64,000 nucleotides of DNA from JAMQKA01 sp031569985 (GTDB lineage: Bacteria; Bacteroidota; Rhodothermia; Balneolales; Balneolaceae). The stretch lies in the NCBI RefSeq assembly GCF_031569985.1, contig NZ_JAMQKA010000005.1, positions 124,001 through 188,000 on the forward strand. The letters are read 5' to 3'. Under the pieces are notes generated by a model. It searched no databases. It saw only the letters and a list, made by a program, of their open reading frames with translations, and was not told the origin of the DNA. Both the position numbers and the translations under genes were made by a program. Below, piece after piece: positions 16,680 to 26,994 of the stretch (positions are counted from its first letter, which is position 1; each line of letters starts with the position of its first letter).

Positions 16680-17687
16680 ATGGCGACGAGCTCTCCTTCG
16701 GTAGATATGCAAGCGCTTGGAGACAAAATTGAGGAATCCAGCGCTTTTATTGAAGATATTCACAAAGAATTAAAAAAAGTCATTGTAGGTCAGCAATACA
16801 TGATCGATCGCCTTTTGATTGGACTTCTGGCTGATGGACACGTACTGCTGGAAGGAGTGCCCGGATTGGCCAAAACGCTGACGGTCTCCTCCCTTTCGCA
16901 AGTGATAAGTACGAAATTTCAGCGCCTGCAGTTCACACCCGATCTGCTACCAGCCGACCTGATTGGTACGCTAATCTACAACCAGAAAGAAGCGGAATTT
17001 ACCGTTAAAAAAGGACCTATTTTTGCGAACATTATCCTGGCGGATGAAATCAACCGCTCTCCCGCAAAAGTGCAAAGTGCACTGCTCGAGGCGATGCAGG
17101 AACTACAGGTTACTATCGGGGAAACGACATACGAACTGGAGGAGCCGTTCCTGGTACTTGCCACGCAGAATCCCGTCGAACAAGAAGGAACCTACCCTCT
17201 GCCCGAAGCCCAGGTCGACCGTTTTATGATGAAGATCAAAATCGACTATCCAACGGAGCAGGAGGAGATGGAGATTATGCGACGAATGGCCAAAACCGGA
17301 AAAAAGGAAAAGCTAAAACCGGTAGTTACTCCCGACCAGGTACTGGAGGCCCGAAAAGTTGTGAATGATATTTATATGGATGAGAAAGTAGAGCAATACA
17401 TCATCGACCTTGTATTTGCTACGCGAAATCCGGGCAATTTCAACTTGCCGGACATGGAGGAGCTGATCAACTTTGGAGCCTCGCCCCGTGCTTCTATCAA
17501 CCTGAACCTGGCAGCCCGTGCCCATGCTTTCATGGAACATCGAGCCTATGTGACGCCTGAGGATGTCCGCCTTATCACGATGGATGTGTTCAGACACCGC
17601 ATCATCCCGACCTTTGAAGCAGAAGCTGAAAATATTACTTCTGAAGATATCATAGAAAAAATTATGTCTACGGTCCAAGTCCCCTAA
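16680..17687 (+). CDS. MoxR-family AAA+ ATPase
   Basis: This 335-aa protein has Walker A GVPGLAKT (residues 59-66), Walker B IILADEINRSPAK (118-130), sensor region LVLATQNPVEQEGTYPLPEA, and the C-terminal lid with SPRASINL. MoxR ATPases act as chaperones that insert cofactors or activate substrate proteins, usually with von Willebrand factor A-domain partners. Here no DUF58 or VWA gene follows, so it stands alone with a small unknown gene. No signal peptide; cytoplasmic. The N-terminus is a helical leader with a good start. Confidence 0.9.
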   Translation: MATSSPSVDMQALGDKIEESSAFIEDIHKELKKVIVGQQYMIDRLLIGLLADGHVLLEGVPGLAKTLTVSSLSQVISTKFQRLQFTPDLLPADLIGTLIYNQKEAEFTVKKGPIFANIILADEINRSPAKVQSALLEAMQELQVTIGETTYELEEPFLVLATQNPVEQEGTYPLPEAQVDRFMMKIKIDYPTEQEEMEIMRRMAKTGKKEKLKPVVTPDQVLEARKVVNDIYMDEKVEQYIIDLVFATRNPGNFNLPDMEELINFGASPRASINLNLAARAHAFMEHRAYVTPEDVRLITMDVFRHRIIPTFEAEAENITSEDIIEKIMSTVQVP

Positions 17688-17775
17688 TGGATGCTATATA
17701 GATAATGCTCATACCCATTGAATGTTAGGTAATACTTTATTTATTTGAGAGTGTACTTTATCAAATACAATTATT

Positions 17776-18030
17776 ATGAAAATAAATTTTGTATCCAGGG
17801 AAGACATTCGAATCTCTAAAAAGAGTTCCTCCAAATACAAACCGTTGCTGGAAGCTGTAAAAGAGCTGGAAGCCGGTGGTAAGGCGCTTGAAGTGAAATT
17901 TAGTGATGACACTGAATTGAACTCCATGCGTAACGTTATTTACAGCTATAACCGGGAAACCGGAGACAAAATTAAGAGCAGCAAGCATCCCAAAAAGAAC
18001 TTGGTTTACTTTTACAAGGAAGAGGAATGA
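17776..18030 (+). CDS. small conserved-looking hypothetical protein
   Basis: This 84-aa, Lys-rich protein (starts MKINFVSREDIRISKKSSSK, ends KNLVYFYKEEE) has no signal or membrane segment. It has alternating charged and hydrophobic residues compatible with a small alpha/beta fold. It lies 88 bp after moxR and just before a bidirectional terminator, so it is probably a real gene. Homology is not recognised. Confidence 0.6.
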   Translation: MKINFVSREDIRISKKSSSKYKPLLEAVKELEAGGKALEVKFSDDTELNSMRNVIYSYNRETGDKIKSSKHPKKNLVYFYKEEE

Positions 18031-18120
18031 TGCTCCTTGCTCAATAACATCCTCAATTAACCGATTTTATTCACGAATGTAGAAGTTACTCCTCCCTTTT
18101 TACTCCAAAAATGGCAAAAG

Positions 18121-18154
18121 AAAAAGCCCGATGATTTTCACCATCGGGCTTTTT
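18121..18154. terminator. bidirectional terminator between an 84-aa gene and rpsA
   Basis: AAAAAGCCCGATG (18121-18133) and CATCGGGCTTTTT (18142-18154) form a perfect 13-bp stem with T runs in both directions. It sits between convergent genes and can serve both. Confidence 0.93.
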
Positions 18155-18193
18155 AATTGCTAAGAACAATCTATTTAAGAACGCCAGCTGAAC

Positions 18194-20284
18194 CTATTCT
18201 TCCTCGTCAGAGGATTCATCATCCTCTTCTTCAGAATCTTGCTCCTCTGCTTCAGCTTCGGCTTCAGCTTGTTGCTGTTTGGCAACTTCTCGCTCTTTTT
18301 CTTCCATCTCTCTCTTCAGATCGGCTAGGCCAGACATTTCACCTAACGTTGGAGTTCCTCGTTCAACAGGTTCGGACTGACTGCTGCCACGATCACCTGA
18401 TTTAGATGGTTTCACTTTCTTGGCGTCTTTGTCGCGCTGGCTGAGCGTCAGGTTCTTATTGTTTTCATCGAGCTCAATCACATACGCTTCAACAGTTTCA
18501 CCAACTTCATACGATTCGGATAGATCGCCGCCGGCTTCGGTTTTGCTGGCCGGTACAAATCCTTCCAATTCATATGGGAGTTTCACAAACAGGCCTTTGT
18601 CGGTAATCTTCAAGATTTCACCTTCAACCTTGTTACCGAGGCCGTGCTCTTCTGCGAATTTCTCCCACGGATTATCTTCAATCTGCTTGTGGCCAAGCGT
18701 AATTCGACGGTTTTCGAAGTCGATTGCCAGGATCACAACCTCGATCTCCTGGTCCTTGTCGATGATCTCGTTCGGATGGTTAATCTTGTCCGTCCAGCTG
18801 AGATCAGAAACGTGGATAAGCCCGTCAATACCAGGTTCGAGTTCAACAAACACACCGAAGTTGGTGAGATTGCGAACAGTTCCTGTGTGCTTGGATCCAA
18901 CAGGATAACGCTTGTCTATATCTTCCCAGGGATCTTTTTCAAGCTGCTTGACACCGAGCGAAATTTTCTTTTCCGGCTCGTTCACATTCAGCACTACGCA
19001 CTCAATGATATCATCCTTATCTACGAGCTGTGATGGGTGCTTGATGTGCTGTGTCCAGGACATCTCGCTAATGTGGATGAGTCCCTCAACGCCTTTTTCA
19101 AGCTCAATAAATGCACCGTAGTCCGCAATGGAAACGACACGCCCCTGAACCTTCATGCCTTCTGGATATTTCAGGTCGATTTGATCCCATGGATGCGGCT
19201 GTAGCTGTTTGAGACCGAGTGAAACACGCTTGCTCTCGTCATCAAAATCGATAACAGCGACGTTCATGCGCTGATCGAGTGAAACGATCTCTTCGGGATG
19301 CTCAACGCGTCCCCAGGAAAGATCCGTAATGTGCAGCAGGCCGTCGACACCACCAAGATCGATAAACACACCGAAGTCGGTTATGTTTTTGACGATGCCT
19401 TCCAGCACCTGTCCTTCTTCGATGGTAGACAGAATCTCTTCACGCTGTTCTTCGAGATCAGACTCAATAAGGGCGCGGTGAGAAACAACAACGTTCTCAG
19501 CCTGCATGTTGAGCTTAACAACCTGGAACTCCATGGTTTTGCCAACATAGGCGTCGAAGTCGCGAACCGGGCGTACATCAATTTGTGAACCGGGCAGGAA
19601 GCAGTCGATGCCCATAATATCCACAACCATACCACCCTTGATACGGCGCTTAATATATCCTTCAAGCACTTCGCCGGTATCGTGGGAGCGTTCGATGGTT
19701 TCCCAGGCCTGCAAAATATCTGCTTTGCGGCGTGAGAGGATGAGCTGTCCTTCCTGGTCTTCCACTTTATCAAGGAAAACCTCAATCTCATCGCCGGGCG
19801 CCAGCTCTTCAACTACTTTGTCAGGGAATTCATTAACCTGGATAATTCCCTCTGACTTGAAGCCGATGTCTACAATAACATACTTCTCATCAACTGAAAC
19901 TACGCGTCCTGTTACAATTTCTTTTTCTTCAATCTCATTGAGGGTGTCCTCATACATTGAGGCCAGGCTGTGAAACTCATCGTCGGTATAATCTTCCGAT
20001 GCCGCCTGTAGTTCATCAAGCGTATACACCTTGTCGTCACCCATGTCGCCGGTAAAGGTGGCAACATCTTCCTCATCTACATCAACACGCACCTCGTCTT
20101 CTGTGGTGGCTTCAACAGCTGATTCTTCCTCTTCAGCTGTGTCTTCAGTTTCCGCGTTTGCTTCAGCATCAACCGATTCCTCTCCGGCTTCGGTCACTTC
20201 CACATCTTGTTCTTCTTCAACTGTAGCAGTGTCTTCAGCTTGTTTGGTTTTGTTTTCTTGTTCTTGTTTAACGTCTTCGGTCAT
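18194..20284 (-). CDS. rpsA: 30S ribosomal protein S1
   Basis: This 696-aa protein has six S1 RNA-binding domains, starting at about residues 120, 207, 293, 378, 465 and 550. Each shows the G-x-V-x-G-x-V pattern followed by GVFIDLGGVDGLLHITDLSW or a variant. Repeats 3 to 5 are the most similar to one another. S1 brings mRNA to the small subunit. A long acidic N-terminal extension (about 1-118, Glu/Asp/Ala-rich) and an acidic tail are additions typical of FCB-type S1. It follows cmk on the same strand, an arrangement also seen in E. coli. Confidence 0.95.
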   Translation of the reverse strand: MTEDVKQEQENKTKQAEDTATVEEEQDVEVTEAGEESVDAEANAETEDTAEEEESAVEATTEDEVRVDVDEEDVATFTGDMGDDKVYTLDELQAASEDYTDDEFHSLASMYEDTLNEIEEKEIVTGRVVSVDEKYVIVDIGFKSEGIIQVNEFPDKVVEELAPGDEIEVFLDKVEDQEGQLILSRRKADILQAWETIERSHDTGEVLEGYIKRRIKGGMVVDIMGIDCFLPGSQIDVRPVRDFDAYVGKTMEFQVVKLNMQAENVVVSHRALIESDLEEQREEILSTIEEGQVLEGIVKNITDFGVFIDLGGVDGLLHITDLSWGRVEHPEEIVSLDQRMNVAVIDFDDESKRVSLGLKQLQPHPWDQIDLKYPEGMKVQGRVVSIADYGAFIELEKGVEGLIHISEMSWTQHIKHPSQLVDKDDIIECVVLNVNEPEKKISLGVKQLEKDPWEDIDKRYPVGSKHTGTVRNLTNFGVFVELEPGIDGLIHVSDLSWTDKINHPNEIIDKDQEIEVVILAIDFENRRITLGHKQIEDNPWEKFAEEHGLGNKVEGEILKITDKGLFVKLPYELEGFVPASKTEAGGDLSESYEVGETVEAYVIELDENNKNLTLSQRDKDAKKVKPSKSGDRGSSQSEPVERGTPTLGEMSGLADLKREMEEKEREVAKQQQAEAEAEAEEQDSEEEDDESSDEEE

Positions 20285-20357
20285 TATGGTTTTAGTTACA
20301 ATTGCCGCTTTCAGTTCGCATTTGAACGAAGCTAAAAGGGATTAATTAAGGTTATAG

Positions 20358-21026
20358 TTAATATTTAAGTAGTCGTTGAAACTTATCTGTTATTTTTGAA
20401 CAAATAAAGTTTACTTGTTGTTCAAAAGTCATCTCACTGGTGTCAACCTTGATTGCATCATCGGCTTTGCGAAGCGGATCGCTTTTGCGTTGTGAGTCTT
20501 TCCTGTCTCGCTCCAAAATTCTTTTCTTTACTTCATCTTTCGTTATATCCGTTCCCTTTGCTTTAAGTTCCTTATATCTTCGTTCGGCCCTCGTATCGAG
20601 ATCCGCCACCATAAAAAACTTTAACTCTGCATCAGGAAATACAGCTGTTCCCAAATCACGTCCTTCAGCAATCCATGCACCTTGCTGCACGGCTTTCCGC
20701 ATTAGCCGGTTTACATGCTCCCTGCTCTTCAGCATGGCAGCTACTGTGCTAACATGCTCACTCACTTCTACGGTGCGAAGGTGATCCGTAATATTTTGCT
20801 TCCCGATCGACACATTAAATGCACCGTCTGTATAATAGAATGAGATCGACTTTTGATTCAACAATTCAAAGAACTTCGTTTTGTCTTTTCCCGACTCCAG
20901 GTAGATCAGCGTCAGCGTGCGATAAAGAGCGCCTGAGTCCAGGTACTGGATGTCAAGCTTATCCGCGACGGCCTTTGCCGTGGAGCTTTTTCCTGATCCG
21001 GCTGGACCATCAATAACTATTATCAT
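20358..21026 (-). CDS. cmk: cytidylate kinase
   Basis: This 222-aa protein has the P-loop IDGPAGSGKSSTAKAVA at residues 5-21, then YLDSGALYRTLT, AEGRDLGTAVFPDAELKFF, and the lid region RILERDRKDSQRKSDPLRKA. It phosphorylates CMP and dCMP with ATP. Length and all motifs are normal for the family. The start is the ATG directly before IIVIDGPAG, 73 bp upstream of the rpsA start on the same strand. Confidence 0.96.
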   Translation of the reverse strand: MIIVIDGPAGSGKSSTAKAVADKLDIQYLDSGALYRTLTLIYLESGKDKTKFFELLNQKSISFYYTDGAFNVSIGKQNITDHLRTVEVSEHVSTVAAMLKSREHVNRLMRKAVQQGAWIAEGRDLGTAVFPDAELKFFMVADLDTRAERRYKELKAKGTDITKDEVKKRILERDRKDSQRKSDPLRKADDAIKVDTSEMTFEQQVNFICSKITDKFQRLLKY

Positions 21027-21193
21027 ATCGGAAAGACTCCCAAATTACTTTTAATTTATTAATATTTCAATGATTTCTTGTTTTGTGATTCCAGAAAGGT
21101 TAACTTTTGTGCCCTTTTTGGAAAGCGTCGTATCCATCAGATGATACGAATTAATTTAACTGACGAACAACTTAAGCAAACTGAACGAAATTT

Positions 21194-21445
21194 ATGCCAC
21201 AACATCAATCAGCTATAAAACGCGTACGGCAAAATGCTAAACGCCGCGAACGGAATCGTGGACAGCGCTCAAAAATGCGCACGCTCGTAAACAAAGTGTT
21301 GGAGACTACCGACAAAGAAGATGCTGAACAATACCTGAAAGAAGCGACTTCTTACCTCGACAAAATGGCCTCAAAAGGAATTATTCACCAAAATAAAGCG
21401 GCCCGCAGAAAAGCAAAGCTTACCAAGCACGTAAATAATCTCTAA
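21194..21445 (+). CDS. rpsT: 30S ribosomal protein S20
   Basis: This 83-aa basic protein starts MPQHQSAIKRVRQNAKRRER and ends IHQNKAARRKAKLTKHVNNL, the standard S20 pattern of a long helical RNA-binding protein. It binds 16S rRNA at the base of the small subunit. It diverges from cmk. gpmI follows after 21 bp on the same strand. Confidence 0.96.
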   Translation: MPQHQSAIKRVRQNAKRRERNRGQRSKMRTLVNKVLETTDKEDAEQYLKEATSYLDKMASKGIIHQNKAARRKAKLTKHVNNL

Positions 21446-21466
21446 CATTCATATCAGGTAACATAA

Positions 21467-22993
21467 TTGGCTGCTCCAACCTCGAAGGCTCTGCTGGTAA
21501 TACTGGATGGCTACGGCATCGCTGAAAATCCCGAAGTCAGCGCAATTGACAAAGCCGATAAGCCATTCATTGACAAACTCTTCCAAAACAACCCCCATTC
21601 CAAACTTACTGCGAGTGGTAAAGATGTGGGCCTGCCCGACGGACAGTTTGGCAATTCCGAGGTGGGACACCTCAATATTGGGGCCGGCCGAGTGGTTTGG
21701 CAGGAGCTAACCCGCATCAACCGGGATATAGAGGAAGGAACTTTCAATGAGAATGAAGTCCTTCTGGAAGCTATCGAAAAAGCCAAGCCCCAAAATAAAG
21801 TTCACATCCTTGGACTTTTTTCCGATGGCGGGGTTCACAGCCATAACAATCACCTCTTTGCTCTCCTAAGACTGCTGAATTCCAAGGGCCTCGACAATGC
21901 TTTTGTGCACGCTTTCACCGATGGGCGCGATACTGCCCCAACTGGTGGAGTAGAATATATGAAGGAGTTCCAAAAGCAAGCCGAAGAGATTGGGACCGGA
22001 ACAATTGCTTCCATTGTGGGACGATACTACGCCATGGATCGAGATAACCGATGGGAACGCACCAAGCTGGCGTATGATCTTCTGGTGAATGGACAGGGCG
22101 AGGCGTTCGATTCCCCCATTGAGGCACTAGAGGATTCGTACGATGATGATGTCACAGACGAGTTCGTAAAACCCAAGCTGATTGATAGCTCACCCGAATC
22201 ACGCATTGCGCCGGGCGATGTCGTCATTTTTTATAACATCCGCGGCGACCGTGCCCGACAGATCACCCGGGCCCTCACTGAAGATGGTTTTGACGAGTTC
22301 AACGTCAAAAAAGATCTGGATCTTCACTACGTAACGTTCACTTCTTATGATGACACCATCGACTGGGTGCATGTGGCTTACCCCCCGTTGGATATTAAAA
22401 ACACAATCGGTGAGTTAGTCAGCAGCCAGGGGCTAAAACAGCTACGCATCGCTGAAACGGAAAAATACCCCCACGTGACCTACTTTTTTAATGGCGGGGA
22501 TGAGGTGGCATTTGAGGGCGAAGATCGCATCATGATTCCGAGCCCCAAGGTGGCTACGTATGACCTCCAGCCCGAGATGAGCGCCCCACAGGTCGCAGAT
22601 ACGCTTTGCGAGCAGCTGGAAGCGGACAAGTATGATCTCTGTATCCTGAACTTCGCCAACCCAGATATGGTGGGCCATACAGGCGATATGGATGCTGCAA
22701 TAAAAGCTGTTGAAACGATCGATACAGAGCTTGAAAAAGTCATTGAAACGGCCACAGAACACAATTACAAAATCTTGGTCATCGCTGATCACGGGAACGC
22801 CGACTGCTTGGTCCAGGCGGACGGAAGTCCGCACACAGCACACACCACGGCGTTGGTTCCCGCTATGATTATCAATGGCAACGGCGAGAAAATTACCATG
22901 CATGATGGCAAGCTAGCCGACATCGCCCCGACCTTGTTGAAACTGATGGGACTTGGCGCACCGGAAGAAATGACCGGCGAACCTCTCTTTTAA
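21467..22993 (+). CDS. gpmI: 2,3-bisphosphoglycerate-independent phosphoglycerate mutase
   Basis: This 508-aa enzyme begins at a TTG codon, 21 bp after rpsT. It has the phosphatase-type core: ALLVILDGYGIAENPE with metal-binding Asp, GQFGNSEVGHLNIGAGR with the phosphorylated Ser64, GVHSHNNHLFALL, HAFTDGRDTAPTGG, NFANPDMVGHTGDMDAAI, and ADHGNADCL. It interconverts 3- and 2-phosphoglycerate in glycolysis using two Mn ions. The family length is about 510, so the gene is complete. The TTG start is supported by the close AGGT upstream and by alignment to the conserved N-terminus. Confidence 0.96.
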   Translation: MAAPTSKALLVILDGYGIAENPEVSAIDKADKPFIDKLFQNNPHSKLTASGKDVGLPDGQFGNSEVGHLNIGAGRVVWQELTRINRDIEEGTFNENEVLLEAIEKAKPQNKVHILGLFSDGGVHSHNNHLFALLRLLNSKGLDNAFVHAFTDGRDTAPTGGVEYMKEFQKQAEEIGTGTIASIVGRYYAMDRDNRWERTKLAYDLLVNGQGEAFDSPIEALEDSYDDDVTDEFVKPKLIDSSPESRIAPGDVVIFYNIRGDRARQITRALTEDGFDEFNVKKDLDLHYVTFTSYDDTIDWVHVAYPPLDIKNTIGELVSSQGLKQLRIAETEKYPHVTYFFNGGDEVAFEGEDRIMIPSPKVATYDLQPEMSAPQVADTLCEQLEADKYDLCILNFANPDMVGHTGDMDAAIKAVETIDTELEKVIETATEHNYKILVIADHGNADCLVQADGSPHTAHTTALVPAMIINGNGEKITMHDGKLADIAPTLLKLMGLGAPEEMTGEPLF

Positions 22994-23167
22994 TCTTTCC
23001 ACGCTGATAATTTAGTCGGATCATAGATTCATTTAATCCCACTACCCTGCTCAACTTACCTACCTCTCCCTTTGAGCACATCTAGAATTTTATTTTCTTA
23101 TTCATTGATCCAACAGAATGGAAAATGGTGGTGAAGGGGTCACCTTTCTAACAAATCTACTGCAGGG

Positions 23168-25591
23168 ATGCGCAGATTAATCTTATTTACAATACTGTCT
23201 TTTCTCTTTACATTTCCTCTTTGTGCACAGGATGTGACAGTTATCGGGCAGCCAGATAAAATTAATCCCGGCCGAACGCCCCTGCTCAAGGGCACCATCA
23301 CAGATTCCGAAAGCGGCAAACCTATCTCTGGAGCTACCGTGTATGTCGAAAAACTCCAACGCGGTACCTCTTCCGACTCCTCAGGTCACTATGAACTCCG
23401 TCTGCCTGTGGGGAGACATACGATCCGCTTTCAGTTTGTGGGCTACGAAAATCTTCAGAGAGAAATACTGATCTATTCTGATGGATCACTGAACATCAAA
23501 ATGCAGTCCCGTCTTTTTGATATGGATGAGGTTGTCGTGGAGGCCGAAGGGGAAGATTATAACGTCCTGGGATCGGTAACGGGCATCGAAAATCTCGACA
23601 TTTCTGAAATCGAAGATCTTCCCACGGTATTAGGTGAAGTAGATGTTGTGAATACGCTGAAGCTGCTTCCGGGTGTGAATACAGTTGGTGAAGGATCGAC
23701 AGGCTTTAACGTACGTGGAGGACGCCCCGATCAAAACCTGGTGATGCTGGAGGGGGCGCCGCTCTATAATGCATCTCACGTACTGGGACTTTTCTCCGTA
23801 TTTAATCCCGATGTGGTAGATCAGTTTTCACTTTATAAAGGACACATTCCACCCAAATACGGAGGGCGGCTGTCTTCAGTACTGAATGTGAGTACGAAGG
23901 AAGAGAGTATCGAGGAGTTCAAATTACGGGGTGGAATCGGGATTGCTGCAAGCCGACTATCGGCAGAACTGCCTTTCAATGGAAACAAAAGCTCTCTGCT
24001 GCTCGCGGGCCGCGCCTCTTATTCTGACTGGATTCTTTCCCTGGTGAAAGATCAGGATATTAAAAATAGCAGCGCCTTTTTTTACGATAGTAATGCCAGC
24101 CTCAATCACCGTATCAACGACAACAATCGCGTTTCTTTATTGCTTTACCGTAGCCACGACCGCTTTCGTTATGCGGATCGATTTGGATACTCCTGGAGCA
24201 ATCAAATTTACAAGAACAACTGGAATAGCCTGCTTACCCATAATCTTGCCTCCGAATTTTCGGCAATGTACGGAGTTTATAGCAGCTCTAATTTTGAACC
24301 GTCCGGGCTTGAAGCCTTTAAATTGTATAACGGCATTCGCTACTTCCAATTTAAAGAGCACCTGGTTTACAATTTTAATGAAGCGCATACTTTTGATTTT
24401 GGACTTGAGTGGGACACCCGGATCGGGAAACCGGAGCGACTTGAGCCTTATAACGCGGAATCGGGGATAGACTCAGAGCAAATTGAAAAAGAACGGTCTA
24501 GGGAACTTTCTGTCTATGCCGGGGATGAATACAAAATAAATGATTGGCTGCAGGTTAACGGCGGCATTCGTTACACCGTATACCACCATTTTGGACCCGA
24601 CCAGGTTTTTAACTACGAGCCCAATACCCCCAAAAGTGTCACAACCATTACAGACACAACACGCTACGGTAACAGGGAAACCATTGCCACCTACTCGGGA
24701 TTAGAACCACGAGTTTCCGCCCGTTTTCAGCTATCCCCTTCCAGTTCTTTTAAAATGAGCTATAACCGTACCCAACAGTATATCCACCAGATTACCAATG
24801 CCACCTCCCCTACCCCTGCAGCAATTTGGCAGGTGAGCACCCCACACATCGAGCCCCAAAAAGCGGATATGTTTTCCGTAGGATACTTTCAGAATTTCAA
24901 AGATAACACCTGGGAAACATCGCTGGAATTGTATTACAAACAGATCGAAAACCTAGTGGAATATGAGGACTTTGCTGAACTTCACTTAAATGATCACCTG
25001 GAAACCGATCTGCTGTCTGGCGATGGAGAAGCGTATGGGGCCGAGCTCTACATCAAGAAAAGAGTAGGTGACTGGACTGGCTGGCTTTCTTATGCCTATA
25101 CAAGAACATTTGTAAAAGTGGCCAGTAATGATCCGGAACTTACCATCAACAGTGGGGAAAAATTTCCATCCAATTTGGATCAGCCGCATAACCTTACGTT
25201 GGTGGCCAAGCGCAAGCTCGGTGAGAAGAGTGCATTTTCGCTTAATCTTACCTATAGCACCGGCCGCCCGATAACTACCATTGAGTCGAACTACGAACAC
25301 AGAGGTACGTCAATCCCAGCATTCTCAGAGCGAAACAAATATCGAATTCCCGATTATATTCGCCTGGATATTTCGTTTACCATCGCCGAAAATATCTGGA
25401 AGAACAGGACGGTGGATCCCAACCGGCCTATTACCGACAGCATGTCTATTTCGTTTTATAACTTGCTGTCGAGAGATAATGCTTTTTCCGTCTTTTATAC
25501 CCGTTCGGGCCGCCGAACATATCCCCGGGCGCATAAACTTTCCGTTTTAGGTGCTGTCATTCCATCAGTAACCTACAACATTAGTTTTTAA
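23168..25591 (+). CDS. TonB-dependent outer-membrane receptor with carboxypeptidase-regulatory-like domain
   Basis: This 807-aa protein has a signal peptide (LFTILSFLFTFPLCAQ), a CarboxypepD_reg-like domain (about 39-112; KGTITDSESGKPISGATVYV) and a plug (about 150-240; STGFNVRGGRPDQNLVMLEG). A 22-strand barrel follows, ending in SVTYNISF. These receptors import ligands such as siderophores or oligosaccharides using TonB energy. The partner DUF4249 lipoprotein follows after 12 bp; this receptor/DUF4249 pairing is common in the FCB group. The ligand cannot be predicted. Confidence 0.92.
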   Translation: MRRLILFTILSFLFTFPLCAQDVTVIGQPDKINPGRTPLLKGTITDSESGKPISGATVYVEKLQRGTSSDSSGHYELRLPVGRHTIRFQFVGYENLQREILIYSDGSLNIKMQSRLFDMDEVVVEAEGEDYNVLGSVTGIENLDISEIEDLPTVLGEVDVVNTLKLLPGVNTVGEGSTGFNVRGGRPDQNLVMLEGAPLYNASHVLGLFSVFNPDVVDQFSLYKGHIPPKYGGRLSSVLNVSTKEESIEEFKLRGGIGIAASRLSAELPFNGNKSSLLLAGRASYSDWILSLVKDQDIKNSSAFFYDSNASLNHRINDNNRVSLLLYRSHDRFRYADRFGYSWSNQIYKNNWNSLLTHNLASEFSAMYGVYSSSNFEPSGLEAFKLYNGIRYFQFKEHLVYNFNEAHTFDFGLEWDTRIGKPERLEPYNAESGIDSEQIEKERSRELSVYAGDEYKINDWLQVNGGIRYTVYHHFGPDQVFNYEPNTPKSVTTITDTTRYGNRETIATYSGLEPRVSARFQLSPSSSFKMSYNRTQQYIHQITNATSPTPAAIWQVSTPHIEPQKADMFSVGYFQNFKDNTWETSLELYYKQIENLVEYEDFAELHLNDHLETDLLSGDGEAYGAELYIKKRVGDWTGWLSYAYTRTFVKVASNDPELTINSGEKFPSNLDQPHNLTLVAKRKLGEKSAFSLNLTYSTGRPITTIESNYEHRGTSIPAFSERNKYRIPDYIRLDISFTIAENIWKNRTVDPNRPITDSMSISFYNLLSRDNAFSVFYTRSGRRTYPRAHKLSVLGAVIPSVTYNISF

Positions 25592-25603
25592 AGGAGGTGA
25601 ATT

Positions 25604-26671
25604 ATGGATATGAATTTTAAGGCACTTTCTTTTTTCTCAATTTCTTTTGTGTTGATGACTGTCCTATTTGGAGGTTGCGTTGAATTGATCAATTTTGATA
25701 TTGACCGAACCGGAAATCGCCTGGTCATAGATGGGATGATAACCAATTCCCCGGGCCCGTATACCCTCAAGCTCCGGAGAACTACAGAGGAGGAAAAAAT
25801 ATCAGATCCACTCAGCGGCGCTAAAATCACCATTACTGATAACCTTGGAAATAGTGAGCAATATTTTGAGACCAAAGATGGGGTATATAAACTTGGAGGG
25901 TATTCAGTACGGGGCGTGCCTGGGCGCAGCTATACCATTGAAATCGAGTTACCCAATGGGCAAACCTATCGTTCGGAAACGGAACAGATGCCCACTATCC
26001 TAGCCCGGGACAGCATTTATTATGAATTTGATACCATCACAACGGTGAACAGTCATGGATCCAGATCAGAGACGGAAGTAATTCGAGTCATACGAAATAC
26101 TTCGGTCCCAAAAACTGAAAATCCCCTCTATTTAAAATGGGAGGTCCAGGAGACTTATAAATTTAGTGAATTTGATTTCCCAGACCCTTTCCATATGCCC
26201 CCTCCCTCCTGCTATGTCACAGAATATCCTGATCCCCAGGCGATTCATTTATACGATGGCAGTGAGTTGGCAAGTGGCCAATTGGCACCGATGCCAATAG
26301 TTGAACGGGAAATTGATTATACCTTTTATCAACTACATTTTATCAACGTTATCCAATACTCAATGACAAGGAAAGGTCATGAATATTGGACCCAGGTTGA
26401 TCAAGTTGTAAACCGGTCGGGTACCATATTTGATATTCCTCCTGCAAATGCAAACAGCAATATCTCAAATATTGAAAATCCCGATGAGGTAGTCCTCGGT
26501 TATTTTCATGCAGCCGCCACGGACACTACCCGCTTCTATCTGCTGCCTGCTGACCTGCCCATCCATATTTCAAACCCATGTAGCAGGTTTAGTACCCCCG
26601 ACTGTCAGGGTGGGTGTTCAACATTTGACAACAGCAGCAAAGATCCTCCCTACTACTGGCTGCAAGATTAG
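25604..26671 (+). CDS. DUF4249 lipoprotein, partner of the TonB receptor
   Basis: This 355-aa protein has a lipobox ending LFGGC and then VELINFDIDRTGNRLVIDGM, which with TLKLRRTTEEEKISDPLSGA and TITDNLGNSEQYF matches the DUF4249 beta-rich family. These are outer-membrane lipoproteins encoded beside TonB receptors, probably a surface lid or binding subunit. A strong Shine-Dalgarno (AAAGGAGGTG) precedes the start at 25604. The C-terminal part contains a Cys-rich patch (PCSRFSTPDCQGGC). Confidence 0.85.
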   Translation: MDMNFKALSFFSISFVLMTVLFGGCVELINFDIDRTGNRLVIDGMITNSPGPYTLKLRRTTEEEKISDPLSGAKITITDNLGNSEQYFETKDGVYKLGGYSVRGVPGRSYTIEIELPNGQTYRSETEQMPTILARDSIYYEFDTITTVNSHGSRSETEVIRVIRNTSVPKTENPLYLKWEVQETYKFSEFDFPDPFHMPPPSCYVTEYPDPQAIHLYDGSELASGQLAPMPIVEREIDYTFYQLHFINVIQYSMTRKGHEYWTQVDQVVNRSGTIFDIPPANANSNISNIENPDEVVLGYFHAAATDTTRFYLLPADLPIHISNPCSRFSTPDCQGGCSTFDNSSKDPPYYWLQD

Positions 26672-26994
26672 AATAATCAAATGAAAGTAAATCATTCAGT
26701 TCCAGCAAATAGCATCCATTTGCTTCTGTTTGTGAACAAAGTCGAATGGTGATCATTGGAAAATTTCAAGTTGAGCCACATTATTTATTCTCATTCGTTG
26801 TTCATACCTGTCTCAACGACAGATAAGAATACTGTTAATCGGCTTTGTTAAACGATTATAAAAGCTTAAGGCAATATCTTTTTGTTTGCTTTTGCACTAT
26901 GCCAATACTACTTTCGTAAGTGTAGTGAACTAAAAATGCAATCGACTCGTTGTAGACGAGTAACTTTTCATCTCCAAAAATTTAGCAATACTCT
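26672..26994. other. intergenic region with clpC promoter
   Basis: This 323-bp AT-rich stretch separates the DUF4249 gene from clpC. A 6-bp inverted repeat with a 5-nt loop (ACTCGT...ACGAGT, 26945-26961) lies 34 bp before the clpC start. I see no CIRCE element and no CtsR-type tandem heptads, so heat-shock control is not apparent. Confidence 0.5.

Noticed and set aside
26945..26961. Heat-shock operator (CIRCE or CtsR) before clpC
   Set aside because: The inverted repeat is only 6 bp and does not match either consensus.
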